A stretch of DNA of 64,000 bases from CAVQBC01 sp963710665 (GCA_963710665.1 CAVQBC010000008.1:62001-126000), one strand, 5' to 3'. Shown: positions 8,659 to 20,125, numbered from the stretch's first letter. Numbers and translations are program-made. Notes: generated from the letters alone by a model not told the origin.

Positions 8659-11600
8659 CTACGTCGCCGGGGTCGGCGCCTCGGACTCCGCTCGGAGTCC
8701 TCGGCTCGCGGCGTCTGGGGACGTCGCCGGCGCGGGCTCCTCGGACTCCGCTTCGACCGCGCCCTCGGGCGGTTCCTCCTCGACGGGCTCGGCGAACAGC
8801 GACGGGTCGCGGGCGGTGCCCTTGATCACGTCGTCCGGCGAGCCGTCGGGGAGCAGCCGGCCGTTGCGCATGCCGAAGTAGATCGCCTGCGGGTGGTGGA
8901 CGATGAGCGCGAGCGTCGACTGCTCGGGCTCGACGGCGTAGCCGCCGGTCAGCCGCAGGCCGATGCGGTCGGTCGCGTCGAGCAGCCGGTAGACCTTCTC
9001 GTGCTCGGACTGCTCGGGGACGGCGGGGTAGCCCCAGGAGTAGCGGCGCCCCTGCGTGGATGGGATGCCGAGGTCCTCGCGCACGCGCCAGTGCAGCCAC
9101 TCGGCCATGCCCTCGGCGGTCTGCACGCCCATGCCGTGCACGAAGAGCTGCTCGGCGAACTCGCCGTCCTTCTCGAGCTTGGCCATCAGCTCCGTGACCT
9201 CGTCGCCCGCGGTGACGGCCTGCAGCGCGATGACGTCGAGCTCGTCCGCGTCCTTGGGGCGGAAGAAGTCCGCGAGGCTGAGGCGGTCGCCCTTGGGCTG
9301 GCGCGGGCAGGCGAGGCGCTCGAGCTCGGTCTCGCGGTCCTCGGGGTCGAGCACCACGATCTCGTTGCCCTCGCTGTAGCAGGGGAAGTAGCCGAGCACC
9401 GCGCGCGGGTGCAGGTAGGTGGCCTCGCTCCACATGCGCTCGAGGCGCGGGCGGAAGTCGTCCTCGAGGAGGCGCCTCCACTCCTCGCCCTTCACGCCGC
9501 GGCCGCCCCAGTGGAGCTTGAACAGCACGTGGGTGTCGAGGTGGGAGTAGACCTCGTCGAGGTCGACCTCGATCTCGCGCACGCCCCAGAACGGCGGCTC
9601 GGGGACCGGGACGTCGGTCGCGGCCTCGGAGCGCACGGAGTCGTCCGAGGTGTCGAGCTCCTCGGGCTCCTCGCCCTCCTCGCGGAACTTCGCGGCGTCC
9701 TCGCGGACCTTCTCGACGAGCGCCGCGTGCTGGTCTGCGTCGATGAGCTTGTCCATCACGGCGAGGCCCTCGAAGGCGTCCTTGCAGTAGAAGACGCCGG
9801 GCTCGTAGATCTCGTCGGACTCCTTGCCGTTCGGGTACAGCGTGCGCCAGCCGAACTTGCGGTTGATCGCGGCGCCGCCGAGCAGCAGCGGGAACTCGAG
9901 CCCCTGCTGGTGCAGCTCCTGCACGCACAGCGGCATCTGCTTGGAGGTCGAGACGAGCAGGGCGCTGAGGCCGATGGCCGTCGCGTCGTGCTCCTTGGCG
10001 GCGTCGAGGATCGTGCCGATCGGGACCTGCTTGCCGAGGTCGACGACCGAGTAGCCGTTGTTGGTCATGATCGTGTTGACCAGCGACTTGCCGATGTCGT
10101 GCACGTCGCCGAACACGGTCGCGAGCACGACGGTGCCCTTGGTGTAGCCCTCGAGCTTGTCGAGGTACTGCTCGAGCTTGGCCACGGCGCGCTTCATGAC
10201 CTCCGCGCTCTGCAGCACGAAGGGGAGGATCAGCTCGCCGGCGCCGAACTTGTCGCCGACCTCCTTCATGGCGGGCAGCAGGACGTCGTTGAGCGTCGGG
10301 ATCGCGCCGATCTTCTCCACCGAGAGGTCGATCTGGTTCTCCACGCCCTCCTTCTTGCGCCGCAGGATGTGCCAGTGGAGCGCGTCCTCGGGCTCCATGT
10401 CGGCGGTCGGGTCGGCGGCGGCGTCCTCGGCGGACTCCTCGCGGGTCTCGAAGTGCGCGATGTAGCGCTCGAGCGCGTCCTCGCGGGTGTTGAACACGAG
10501 GTCGTCGGCGAGCGCCCGCTCCTCCTCGGAGATCTCGGCGTACGGCGTGATGTGGTTGGGGTTGACCATCGCGAGGTCGAGCCCCGCCTCCACGCAGTGG
10601 TGCAGGAACACGGAGTTCAGGACGGCGCGCGCGGCGGGTGAGACGCCGAAGGAGACGTTGGAGACGCCGAGCGAGGTCAGCACGCCGGGCAGCTCGTTCT
10701 TGATCGCCTTGATGCCCTCGATGGTCTCGACCGCGGAGGGCTTCCACTCGTCGTCGCCGGTCGTCAGCGTGAAGGTCAGCGCGTCGAAGATCAGCAGTTG
10801 GGGGTCCAGCCCGTGGTCGTCGCAGACCATCTCGTGGATGCGGCGGGCGATCTCGACCTTGCGGTCGCGCGTCTTGCCCATGCCCTCCTCGTCGATGGTG
10901 AGGGCGATGATCGCCGCGCCGTGCTCGAGCACGATCGGCATCACGCGGTCGAGCTTGTCGCGGCCGGCCTCGAGGTTGATCGAGTTGACGATCGCGCGGC
11001 CGGGAACCTGGTCGAGCGCCTTCTCGATGACCTCGGGCTCGGTCGAGTCGATCTGGACCGGGGCGGGCAGCGAGAGCGAGACCTTCTTGGCCACGCGGCG
11101 CATCTGCTCGTCCTCGTCCTGGCGCTCGGTGAGCGCGACGCAGAGGTCGAGCACGTGAGCGCCGCCCTCGACCTGGTCCTCGGCGACGCCGAGCAGGCCG
11201 TCGTAGTCGTCGGCCAGCAGCATCTCCTTGGCCTTGCGCGACCCCTGGGAGTTCACGCGCTCGCCGACGAGCGTCGGGGCGGGGTCCTGGGCCAGCGGCG
11301 TCGCGGCGATCATCGAGGACACATGCGGCGGGCGCGGGGCGGGACGCTCGCTGGACTCGTAGTCGGTGCAGCGCTCCACGATGGCGCGGATGTGGTCGGG
11401 CGTCGTGCCGCAGCAGCCGCCGACGATGTTCACGCCGTAGCGCTTGACGAACTCGGCGAGCGTCTCGGCCAGTGGCTCCGGCGGCTCGGGGAAGATCGTC
11501 TCGCCGTCGGGGCCCTGCTGCGGGATGCCCGCGTTGGGGATGCAGTGGATCGGCACCGAGGAGTACTCGCCGAGGAAGCGGATCGCGTCGCGCATGTCCT

Positions 11601-12282
11601 CGGGACCGGTCGAGCAGTTGAGCCCGATGACGTCGACGCGCAGCGCCTCGAGCGTGGCCAGCACCGAGGAGATGTCGGTGCCGAGCAGCATCTTGCCGCC
11701 CTGGGGGAGCAGCGAGACGGAGGCCTGGATGGGGACCTCGCGGCCGGTCGTCTTGAACGCCTCACGGATGCCGAAGATCGCGGCCTTGACCTCGAGGATG
11801 TCCTGCGCGGTCTCGACGATGAGGAGGTCCACGCCGCCCTCGACGAGGTTCTGCGCCTGCTCCTCGAACACGCCGGCGAGGTCGCGGAAGGAGATCTGGC
11901 CGAGCGTCGGGTCCTCCGAGGCGGGCAGGAAGCCCGTCGGGCCGATCGACCCCGCGACGAAGCGCTCCTCGCCGACCGCGGCGCGCGCGATCTCCGCCGC
12001 CTTGCGGTTGATCTCGGCGGTGTGCTCGCCGAGACCCCACTCGTCGAGCTTCAGGCGCGAGGCCTGGAAGGTGTCGGTCTCCACCACCTCCGCGCCCGCC
12101 TCGATCATCGACTCGTGGACGCCCTGGATCACGTCCGGGCGGTTGAGCACCAGCGCCTCGTGGCACCGGCCGGGAAGCTTGTAGTCGTTCTCCAGGGAGA
12201 GGTCGAACTGCTCGAGCGTCGCGCCCATCCCGCCGTCGAAGACGACGATCCGGTCGCTGACGGCGGCCAGGAAGTCACGCAT
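8659..12282 (-). CDS. metH: Cobalamin-dependent methionine synthase
   Basis: Transfers a methyl group from methyltetrahydrofolate through methylcobalamin to homocysteine. 1207 residues with all four modules in order: homocysteine domain (about 1-325) with zinc ligands in GLNCSTGP and GGCCGTTP; pterin-binding domain (about 340-600); cobalamin domain with the lower-ligand motif DVHDIGKSL and LLGGAAINRK; C-terminal reactivation domain with the SAM-binding RRYSWGYPAVPEQ. The domains are full length, so reactivation by SAM and a reductase should be possible. The ATG lies 8 nt below a TAGGAT -10 box, pointing to a leaderless message, and two dyads cover the promoter. The protease gene follows 13 bp downstream. 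Confidence 0.97.
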   Translation of the reverse strand: MRDFLAAVSDRIVVFDGGMGATLEQFDLSLENDYKLPGRCHEALVLNRPDVIQGVHESMIEAGAEVVETDTFQASRLKLDEWGLGEHTAEINRKAAEIARAAVGEERFVAGSIGPTGFLPASEDPTLGQISFRDLAGVFEEQAQNLVEGGVDLLIVETAQDILEVKAAIFGIREAFKTTGREVPIQASVSLLPQGGKMLLGTDISSVLATLEALRVDVIGLNCSTGPEDMRDAIRFLGEYSSVPIHCIPNAGIPQQGPDGETIFPEPPEPLAETLAEFVKRYGVNIVGGCCGTTPDHIRAIVERCTDYESSERPAPRPPHVSSMIAATPLAQDPAPTLVGERVNSQGSRKAKEMLLADDYDGLLGVAEDQVEGGAHVLDLCVALTERQDEDEQMRRVAKKVSLSLPAPVQIDSTEPEVIEKALDQVPGRAIVNSINLEAGRDKLDRVMPIVLEHGAAIIALTIDEEGMGKTRDRKVEIARRIHEMVCDDHGLDPQLLIFDALTFTLTTGDDEWKPSAVETIEGIKAIKNELPGVLTSLGVSNVSFGVSPAARAVLNSVFLHHCVEAGLDLAMVNPNHITPYAEISEEERALADDLVFNTREDALERYIAHFETREESAEDAAADPTADMEPEDALHWHILRRKKEGVENQIDLSVEKIGAIPTLNDVLLPAMKEVGDKFGAGELILPFVLQSAEVMKRAVAKLEQYLDKLEGYTKGTVVLATVFGDVHDIGKSLVNTIMTNNGYSVVDLGKQVPIGTILDAAKEHDATAIGLSALLVSTSKQMPLCVQELHQQGLEFPLLLGGAAINRKFGWRTLYPNGKESDEIYEPGVFYCKDAFEGLAVMDKLIDADQHAALVEKVREDAAKFREEGEEPEELDTSDDSVRSEAATDVPVPEPPFWGVREIEVDLDEVYSHLDTHVLFKLHWGGRGVKGEEWRRLLEDDFRPRLERMWSEATYLHPRAVLGYFPCYSEGNEIVVLDPEDRETELERLACPRQPKGDRLSLADFFRPKDADELDVIALQAVTAGDEVTELMAKLEKDGEFAEQLFVHGMGVQTAEGMAEWLHWRVREDLGIPSTQGRRYSWGYPAVPEQSEHEKVYRLLDATDRIGLRLTGGYAVEPEQSTLALIVHHPQAIYFGMRNGRLLPDGSPDDVIKGTARDPSLFAEPVEEEPPEGAVEAESEEPAPATSPDAASRGLRAESEAPTPAT

Positions 12283-12290
12283 GGCCGGGA

Positions 12291-12296
12291 ATCCTA
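12291..12296 (-). promoter_or_regulatory. -10 box TAGGAT of the metH promoter
   Basis: On the minus strand TAGGAT ends 8 nt before the metH ATG. No ribosome site is visible between them. The region from about -14 to -45 of this promoter is occupied by the first of the two dyads. Confidence 0.55.
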
Positions 12297-12299
12297 TCG

Positions 12300-12327
12300 C
12301 AACCTTGACACGACCGTGGCAAGGTTG
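12300..12327 (-). promoter_or_regulatory. Proximal metH operator-like dyad
   Basis: CAACCTTG, 12 bases, CAAGGTTG: a perfect 8-bp inverted repeat lying over the spacer and -35 region of the metH promoter. A protein bound here should block RNA polymerase. The binding protein is unknown. Confidence 0.5.
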
Positions 12328-12352
12328 GGGGTTGCACGGCGCCGGGCGGTCT

Positions 12353-12380
12353 CAACCTTGACACGATTCCGGCAAGGTTT
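12353..12380 (-). promoter_or_regulatory. Distal metH operator-like dyad
   Basis: CAACCTTG, 12 bases, CAAGGTTT: a second copy of the same 28-bp element with one arm mismatch, and with 23 of 28 bases the same. It starts 53 bp from the first copy, close to five helical turns, so both face the same side of the DNA. It may also affect the exported-protein gene at 12457. Confidence 0.5.
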
Positions 12381-12456
12381 CTGGAGGGTTGGCGGTTGAC
12401 GCGGCGGCCACGCCCGCGCTTGGATGTGCGGCTCCGGCGACAGGGAGGCTCACAGG

Positions 12457-12813
12457 ATGACGGGCAGGGGACGGAGGGCGACGGCGCTGGCCGTGGCAGC
12501 GCTGCTGGCGGCGCCGGGCGCGGCCGCGGCGCAGAGCGACGTGCAGGACCCGCCGAAGGTGCCCACCAGCGCGAAGTCCGCGAAGCGCTGCCAGACCACG
12601 AAGAACCGCTTCGCCTCGTTCCGCGTGTTCATCGTCAAGGGCAAGACCCGGATCAGCTGCCGCAAGGCGCGCTCGGTGGTCCGCGCGGGGATGGACGCGC
12701 GCGGCTACACGTACTTCGACTGGACGAAGGCCGGCGGCGGGCCGGGGCCGTGGTCGGACGTCTGGGAGCGCGAGGACGAGCGCGTGGTGGTCACCGCGAT
12801 CGTGAACGCGTAG
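12457..12813 (+). CDS. Small exported protein of unknown function
   Basis: 118 residues from the ATG at 12457, which has AGGGAGG upstream. Residues 1-28 are a signal peptide (Arg-rich start, LAVAALLAAPGA core, AAAQ cleavage). The mature part is basic at first and contains two Cys, in AKRCQTT and RISCRKA, that could form a disulfide, plus a Tyr/Trp-rich end (GYTYFDWTKAGGG). It resembles small secreted proteins frequent in this order, but I recognise no family. The downstream merR gene starts within 50 bp. Confidence 0.65.
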   Translation: MTGRGRRATALAVAALLAAPGAAAAQSDVQDPPKVPTSAKSAKRCQTTKNRFASFRVFIVKGKTRISCRKARSVVRAGMDARGYTYFDWTKAGGGPGPWSDVWEREDERVVVTAIVNA

Positions 12814-12826
12814 GCGCCGGCCGCCC

Positions 12827-12857
12827 TTGACCCTCCAGCGACTGGAGGGCGCAAGAT
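12827..12857 (+). promoter_or_regulatory. MerR-type promoter and 19-bp operator
   Basis: A -35 element TTGACC (12827-12832) and a -10 element CAAGAT (12852-12857) are separated by 19 bp, the long spacing typical of MerR-regulated promoters. Inside the spacer lies the perfect palindrome CCCTCCAG-cga-CTGGAGGG (12831-12849). The predicted start site falls on the ATG at 12865 of the downstream merR gene, so the gene appears autoregulated and leaderless. Confidence 0.75.
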
Positions 12858-12864
12858 GGCGGCC

Positions 12865-13824
12865 ATGCACGGCGACGGCACGCGCTACTCGATCGGCGAG
12901 CTCGCCCGCCTGACCGGCCTCTCGGTCCGGACGGTGCGGTTCTACTCCGACAGCGGCGTGGTCCCGCCCGCGGGCCGCACCGAGGCCGGCTACCGCGTCT
13001 ACGACGCCGAGGCCCTGGCGCGCCTCGAGCTCGTGCGCACGCTGCGCGAGCTGGGCGTCGACCTCGCCACCATCCGGCGCGTGCTGGCCCGCGAGCTGCG
13101 GGTGCCCGAGGTCGCCGCCGCCCACGCGGCGGCGCTCGACGCGCAGATCCGCACGCTGCGCCTGCGCCGCGCGGTGCTGCGGGTGATCGCCGCGCGCGGA
13201 TCCGACCCCGAGGAGATGACGCAGATGCACCGGCTCGCCCACCTGTCCGACGAGGAGCGACGGCGGATCGTCGACGACTTCCTCGACGAGGTCTTCGACG
13301 GCCTCGACATCGACCCAGGCTTCGCCGCCCGGATGCGGGCCGGGCGCCCCGAGCTGCCCGACGACCCCACCCCGGAGCAGGTGGACGCGTGGATCGAGCT
13401 CGCCGAGCTGGTGCGCGACGAGGACTTCCGGCGGCGCATCCGCCAGATGTCCGAGCGCCACGCGGCCGACCGCGCGGCGGGTGGGACGCAGACGGGCGAT
13501 CCCGCGGCGCTCCAGCGCGTGGCCGCGCTCGTCGCCGAGCGCGCGGGCGCCGCGCTCGAGGCGGGCATCGACCCCGCCTCGGACGAGGCGCGCGCGATCG
13601 CCGGCGAGCTCGCGGCCGCGTTCGCCGAGGCCGAGGGTCGCGGGGCGGAGAGCGGCTCGCCCGCCCCGCCCGCCGCGCTCGCCGACCGGCTGGCGACCGG
13701 CACCGACGCGCGGGCCGAGCGCTACTGGCAGCTGCTGGCCGTGATCAACGGCCGGCCGCCGGTCCCCACCACGGTGCCGGCGTGGGAGTGGCTCATCGCC
13801 GCGCTGCGCGCCCGCGAGGCCTGA
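12865..13824 (+). CDS. MerR-family transcriptional regulator
   Basis: 319 residues from the ATG at 12865; an in-frame ATG at 12856 lies inside the promoter and is unlikely to be used. The N-terminal winged helix-turn-helix is classic MerR: YSIGELARLTGLSVRTVRFY, then YRVYDAEALARLELV and LRELGVDLATI. A coiled dimer helix follows, and then a 200-residue Ala/Arg-rich helical C-terminal region with no metal-binding Cys cluster, so it is not a metal sensor of the CueR/ZntR kind. The ligand is unknown. Its own promoter carries a perfect MerR-type operator. Confidence 0.9.
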   Translation: MHGDGTRYSIGELARLTGLSVRTVRFYSDSGVVPPAGRTEAGYRVYDAEALARLELVRTLRELGVDLATIRRVLARELRVPEVAAAHAAALDAQIRTLRLRRAVLRVIAARGSDPEEMTQMHRLAHLSDEERRRIVDDFLDEVFDGLDIDPGFAARMRAGRPELPDDPTPEQVDAWIELAELVRDEDFRRRIRQMSERHAADRAAGGTQTGDPAALQRVAALVAERAGAALEAGIDPASDEARAIAGELAAAFAEAEGRGAESGSPAPPAALADRLATGTDARAERYWQLLAVINGRPPVPTTVPAWEWLIAALRAREA

Positions 13825-13836
13825 GAGGGCTCAGGC
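13819..13836. terminator. Bidirectional hairpin between convergent genes
   Basis: GCCTGAG, 4-nt loop, CTCAGGC: a perfect 7-bp stem holding the stop codons of merR and of the convergent small protein. No T-run, as is usual for GC-rich actinobacterial terminators. Confidence 0.4.
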
Positions 13837-13995
13837 GGCGCGAGCGATCGCGGACCTCGCAGCGGGCGCCGGCCGCTCCTCGGCGGCCGGCCCGGCCAGG
13901 TCGGCGAGGCGCTGCCGGGCGCGTTCGAGTGCGAGCTCGAGCTCCGCGACGCGGGCGGCGAGCGTGTCGACCGCGTCGTCCTTGACGGTGGCCAT
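13831..13995 (-). CDS. Coiled-coil miniprotein
   Basis: 54 residues from the ATG at 13995, which has a near-perfect ribosome site (AGGAGG, 5 nt before the ATG). Residues 8-35 form a heptad-like amphipathic helix (LAARVAELELALERARQRL); the rest is Ala/Pro-rich and basic. This is a real small gene, judging by the ribosome site, but it has no recognisable family. It may be a nucleoid- or division-associated coiled-coil peptide; that is a guess. It converges on merR. Confidence 0.6.
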   Translation of the reverse strand: MATVKDDAVDTLAARVAELELALERARQRLADLAGPAAEERPAPAARSAIARAA

Positions 13996-14106
13996 GGGGT
14001 CCTCCTGACTGCTGACAGTGGTAGAGCGAGAGGGAAATATCCCAGCGCGGGCCGGGCCGCGGCAGCGCAGTTGGCGCACCCGCGCTATGCGCGAATGCGC
14101 ACGATC

Positions 14107-14586
14107 TCAGGCGCGCTCGACGCGGCGCACGCCCTGCCCCTCGCGCCAGGACTCGATCACGAGGTGGTCGGGCGGGTCGCCGAGGCGGACCAGCGACATC
14201 TCGGTGATGTCCGCGCGGAAGAGGTGGTAGGGGCCCGAGGGCGCCTCGCCCCCTCTCGCCTCGCGCAGCGCGTCGAAGGCCGCCGGGTCGGTGATCTCCT
14301 CGGCCCGGCCCGAGAGCTTGGCGTCGCCCTTCCACTCCGGCGGGTCGGCCGACGCGCTGTGCAGGGCGAAGCGCGGGTCGCGCTGGAGGTCGCGCGCCTT
14401 GCGGGACTGCCACATGCTGCCCAACCACATGTCGCCGTCGCGGAACGTGATCTCGGTGCCGCTGATGCGCGGCGAGCCGTCGGCGCGGAGCGTCGCGAGG
14501 GTCTTGTGGACCCCGGCGTCGAGCCGTTCGCGCACCGCCGCGGCGAGCTCGGGCGCCGCGCCGGCGACCTCGTCCCATGTCGCCAT
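14107..14586 (-). CDS. PNPOx/FMN- or F420-binding split-barrel protein
   Basis: 159 residues of the pyridoxamine 5'-phosphate oxidase-like split barrel: KTLATLRADGSPRISGTEI forms the first strands, WLGSMWQSRKARDLQRDPR the cofactor-phosphate loop, and a short C-terminal barrel follows. Actinobacterial members bind FMN or F420 and reduce varied substrates; which one applies here cannot be told. The -10 box of the gene overlaps the stop codon of the upstream lipoprotein gene, so it probably has its own leaderless message. Confidence 0.8.
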   Translation of the reverse strand: MATWDEVAGAAPELAAAVRERLDAGVHKTLATLRADGSPRISGTEITFRDGDMWLGSMWQSRKARDLQRDPRFALHSASADPPEWKGDAKLSGRAEEITDPAAFDALREARGGEAPSGPYHLFRADITEMSLVRLGDPPDHLVIESWREGQGVRRVERA

Positions 14587-14595
14587 GGCGCCGCG

Positions 14596-14601
14596 ATCCT
14601 A
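14596..14601 (-). promoter_or_regulatory. -10 box TAGGAT embedded in an upstream stop codon
   Basis: TAGGAT on the minus strand, ending 9 nt before the PNPOx ATG at 14586. Its first three bases are the TAG stop of the binding-protein gene (14599-14601). Confidence 0.5.
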
Positions 14602-15618
14602 CCCGCCTCCGGTCCTGGTCGCCGGATCGCCGTCGGCGGCCGCCGCGAGCCGGGGGACGAGGCGGTCGAGGATCGGCTGCAGGTTGAGCACGGTCACCGC
14701 CGACGTGGCGTTGTAGAGCATGTCGTCCGGGCCGATGTAGACGTCGCGGCCCTCCCTCCCGACGGCGAGCTTGCGGTACACCCGGTCGTCGCGGATCTTC
14801 CCGGCGGCCTTCTCGTCGGCGAGCCACACGAGCGCGCCGACGTCGAGGATGTCGAGCCGCTCCGCGGACAGCTGCCCGCCGTAGCGGTCCTTGACGATGG
14901 GGTCGATCTCCTTCGGGAGCTCGAAGCCGAGTCCGGACAGCAGCCTGGGCCGCGGGTCGCTCGAGCCGTAGACGAAGTAGCCCTGGAAGGGCGCGGCGAC
15001 CGCCGCGCTCTGCCCGGCGAACTCCGGGTGCTCGCGCTTGGCCTCGGCGATGCTCGCCTCGCCCTCGCGGACGAGCGCGCGCGCCCGCTCCTCCTCGCCG
15101 ACCGCGCGGCCGACCTGGACCGTCTCCGCCGCCCAGTCCTCGCCGTAGTCGGGCTTGCCCTTCGGCTGGGCGACCGTCGGCGCGACCTTCGAGAGCTTCG
15201 CGTACTCGTCCTTGGTCATCGCGGAGTACATCCCGATGATGAGGTCGGGCCGCTGGGCGGCGACCCGCTCGATCTGGATCCCGTCGGTCGGGTCGAGCTC
15301 CACCGGCGGCTTGGCGCCGCCCAGCTTCGGCTTGGCCCACGAGCGGATGGCGCCCGTGCCGTCGAAGAACTTCGTCGCGGCCACCGGCTCGATCCCCAGC
15401 GCGAGCAGCGTGTCCTGCTCGCGCAGGCCGACCACGACGACGCGCTCGGGCGGCTTCTCGACGGTCGTCGAGCCGTACTTGTGCTCGAGGGTCGCGGGGA
15501 AGCCCGCGCCGGCCGTCGAGGCCGCGGAGCCGCCCGCGTCGGATCCGTCGTCGGAGCCGCAGCCCGCGAGGAGGGCGGCGGCCAGGGCGAGCGTCAGCAG
15601 AATTCTGGTACGAGACAT
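14599..15618 (-). CDS. ABC transporter substrate-binding lipoprotein (Fe-siderophore/FepB type)
   Basis: 339 residues. A lipoprotein signal ends in LAAALLAGC, followed by a Ser/Gly linker. The rest is a class III periplasmic-binding fold of the Peripla_BP_2 type: PPERVVVVGLREQDTLLALG, RPDLIIGMYS, and the central helix linking the two lobes. Such proteins deliver ferric siderophores, haem or cobalamin to an ABC importer at the membrane. No permease or ATPase gene lies nearby, so it is an orphan that must work with a transporter encoded elsewhere. The start codon overlaps a TTAGGG/CCCTAA palindrome, which suggests metal-responsive control. Confidence 0.85.
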   Translation of the reverse strand: MSRTRILLTLALAAALLAGCGSDDGSDAGGSAASTAGAGFPATLEHKYGSTTVEKPPERVVVVGLREQDTLLALGIEPVAATKFFDGTGAIRSWAKPKLGGAKPPVELDPTDGIQIERVAAQRPDLIIGMYSAMTKDEYAKLSKVAPTVAQPKGKPDYGEDWAAETVQVGRAVGEEERARALVREGEASIAEAKREHPEFAGQSAAVAAPFQGYFVYGSSDPRPRLLSGLGFELPKEIDPIVKDRYGGQLSAERLDILDVGALVWLADEKAAGKIRDDRVYRKLAVGREGRDVYIGPDDMLYNATSAVTVLNLQPILDRLVPRLAAAADGDPATRTGGG

Positions 15619-15631
15619 TAGGGCACCCTAA
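15618..15631 (-). promoter_or_regulatory. Palindromic promoter element of the binding-protein gene
   Basis: TTAGGG-tg-CCCTAA reaches the first base of the start codon and contains a candidate -10 box (TAGGGT at 15625-15630) 6 nt from the ATG. The half-sites recall the TTAGG/CCTAA arms of DtxR/IdeR iron boxes, but the spacing is 5 bp shorter, so the assignment to an iron regulator is only a possibility. Confidence 0.4.
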
Positions 15632-15675
15632 CATCACTCGTAAGGGTTCCTGCGTCTCGTACATTCCGGAGAGAA

Positions 15676-16863
15676 GTGGAGTCCGGGGCCTTCGTCATCG
15701 CCGCCACCGACCGCCGCCGCCGCCGCGCGGAGGCGCTGCTGGAGGCGCACCCCGAGATCGCGGACGACCCGTGGGCCGCCCTCGTGCTCGGCCGCGGGTG
15801 GGACGGCGACCCGAGCGAGCCCGGCGGGCCGCGCGGGTGGGCGCCGCTGCTCTACGTGTGCCACTCGTGCTTCGCCTCGGCGGACCTCGCGCGCGACCTG
15901 CTCGCGCGCGGCGCCGATCCGAACGCCACGTTCCTCAACGAGCACGGGCGGATGTCGGCCCTCTACGGGGCGGCCGGGGTCGTGCACGACCCGGAGCTGA
16001 CGCGCGTGCTGCTCGAGGCGGGCGCCGACCCCGACGACGGCGAGTCGCTCTACCACGCCACCGAGGCCGGCGACCCGGCCTGCCTCGCGCTCCTGCTCGC
16101 CCACGGCGCGCGCACGCGTGAGACCAACGCCCTCGCCCACGCGCTCGACGGCGAGGCGATCGAGCCCGTGCGGATGCTGCTCGAGGCGGGCGCCGATCCG
16201 AACGAGGGCGCGCTCGTCGCCCACGCCGTGCGGCGCGGGCGCGGTCCCGAGCACGTGCGGCTGCTCGCGCGCCACGGCGCCGACCTCGACCGCCCGGGCG
16301 GCGAGACCTGGCGCGGCCCCGTCCCGCTGCGGACGCCCTACCAGCACGCCGTGCTGCGCGGCCGCGCCGAGGTCGCCGCCGCGCTCGCCGAGCTCGGCGC
16401 CGCGACGGACGTCGCGCCCGAGGACGAGGCGGTGGCCGCGGTCGTGCGCGGCGAGCCCCCGCCGGTCCCGCTCCCCGCGACGCTCGACCCCGACGCGCAG
16501 GAGGTCCTCGTCCTCGCCGCCCTCCGCGGCCGGCTCGACACCGTCGTCGACGCGGTCGGCCCCGGCTTCGCGGGCGTCGTGGGCGGCTCGCCCGAGGGCA
16601 CGCTCCTGCACCACGCCGCCTGGGTCGGCGACCCGGACGTCGTCGCCGCCCTCCTCGCCCGCGGCGCCGACCCGCGCGCCGCCGCCGGCCCCGAGCAGGC
16701 GACCCCGCTCGGCTGGGCCGCCCACGGCTCGGCGAACCACGGGGGAGGGGACCACGTCGCGGTCGCCGAGGCCCTCGTCGCGGCGGGCGCCGAGCCCGAT
16801 CCGCGCATGCTCGACGTCGCCGACGGCCCGCTGCACGACTGGCTCGCGTCGCGCCCGCCCTGA
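15676..16863 (+). CDS. Ankyrin-repeat protein
   Basis: 395 residues from a GTG with the ribosome site GGAGAGAAG just before it. At least seven ankyrin-type units can be followed, with the recurrent pattern LL..GADPN (ARDLLARGADPNA, TRVLLEAGADPDD, VRMLLEAGADPNE, VRLLARHGADLDR, VAALLARGADPRA, AEALVAAGAEPDP). There is no signal peptide, so it should be a cytoplasmic protein-binding scaffold. It diverges from the binding-protein gene and shows no catalytic motif. Confidence 0.85.
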   Translation: MESGAFVIAATDRRRRRAEALLEAHPEIADDPWAALVLGRGWDGDPSEPGGPRGWAPLLYVCHSCFASADLARDLLARGADPNATFLNEHGRMSALYGAAGVVHDPELTRVLLEAGADPDDGESLYHATEAGDPACLALLLAHGARTRETNALAHALDGEAIEPVRMLLEAGADPNEGALVAHAVRRGRGPEHVRLLARHGADLDRPGGETWRGPVPLRTPYQHAVLRGRAEVAAALAELGAATDVAPEDEAVAAVVRGEPPPVPLPATLDPDAQEVLVLAALRGRLDTVVDAVGPGFAGVVGGSPEGTLLHHAAWVGDPDVVAALLARGADPRAAAGPEQATPLGWAAHGSANHGGGDHVAVAEALVAAGAEPDPRMLDVADGPLHDWLASRPP

Positions 16864-16985
16864 GACGCCGGGGCCCAGGGGACGCCGGCGGCCCCACGAC
16901 GACGAGCGCCGCCCGGCCGTCCGTGCGCTCCCGGCTGCCATCGCGCGTGACTACGGCAGACCGCCGACGCGCCGGAGTCGGCACC

Positions 16986-16991
16986 TAGACT
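16986..16991 (+). promoter_or_regulatory. -10 box TAGACT of a leaderless promoter
   Basis: TAGACT ends 8 nt before the ATG at 17000 of the ileS-like gene, with no ribosome site between. Confidence 0.5.
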
Positions 16992-16999
16992 CCGATCGC

Positions 17000-20108
<3,109 letters not shown>

Positions 20109-20125
20109 CGGGGAATCACCTGCAA

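Noticed and set aside
15618..15631. A firm DtxR/IdeR iron box call
   Set aside because: The half-sites look right but the arm spacing is 5 bp shorter than the 19-bp consensus, so it is recorded only as a palindromic promoter element.
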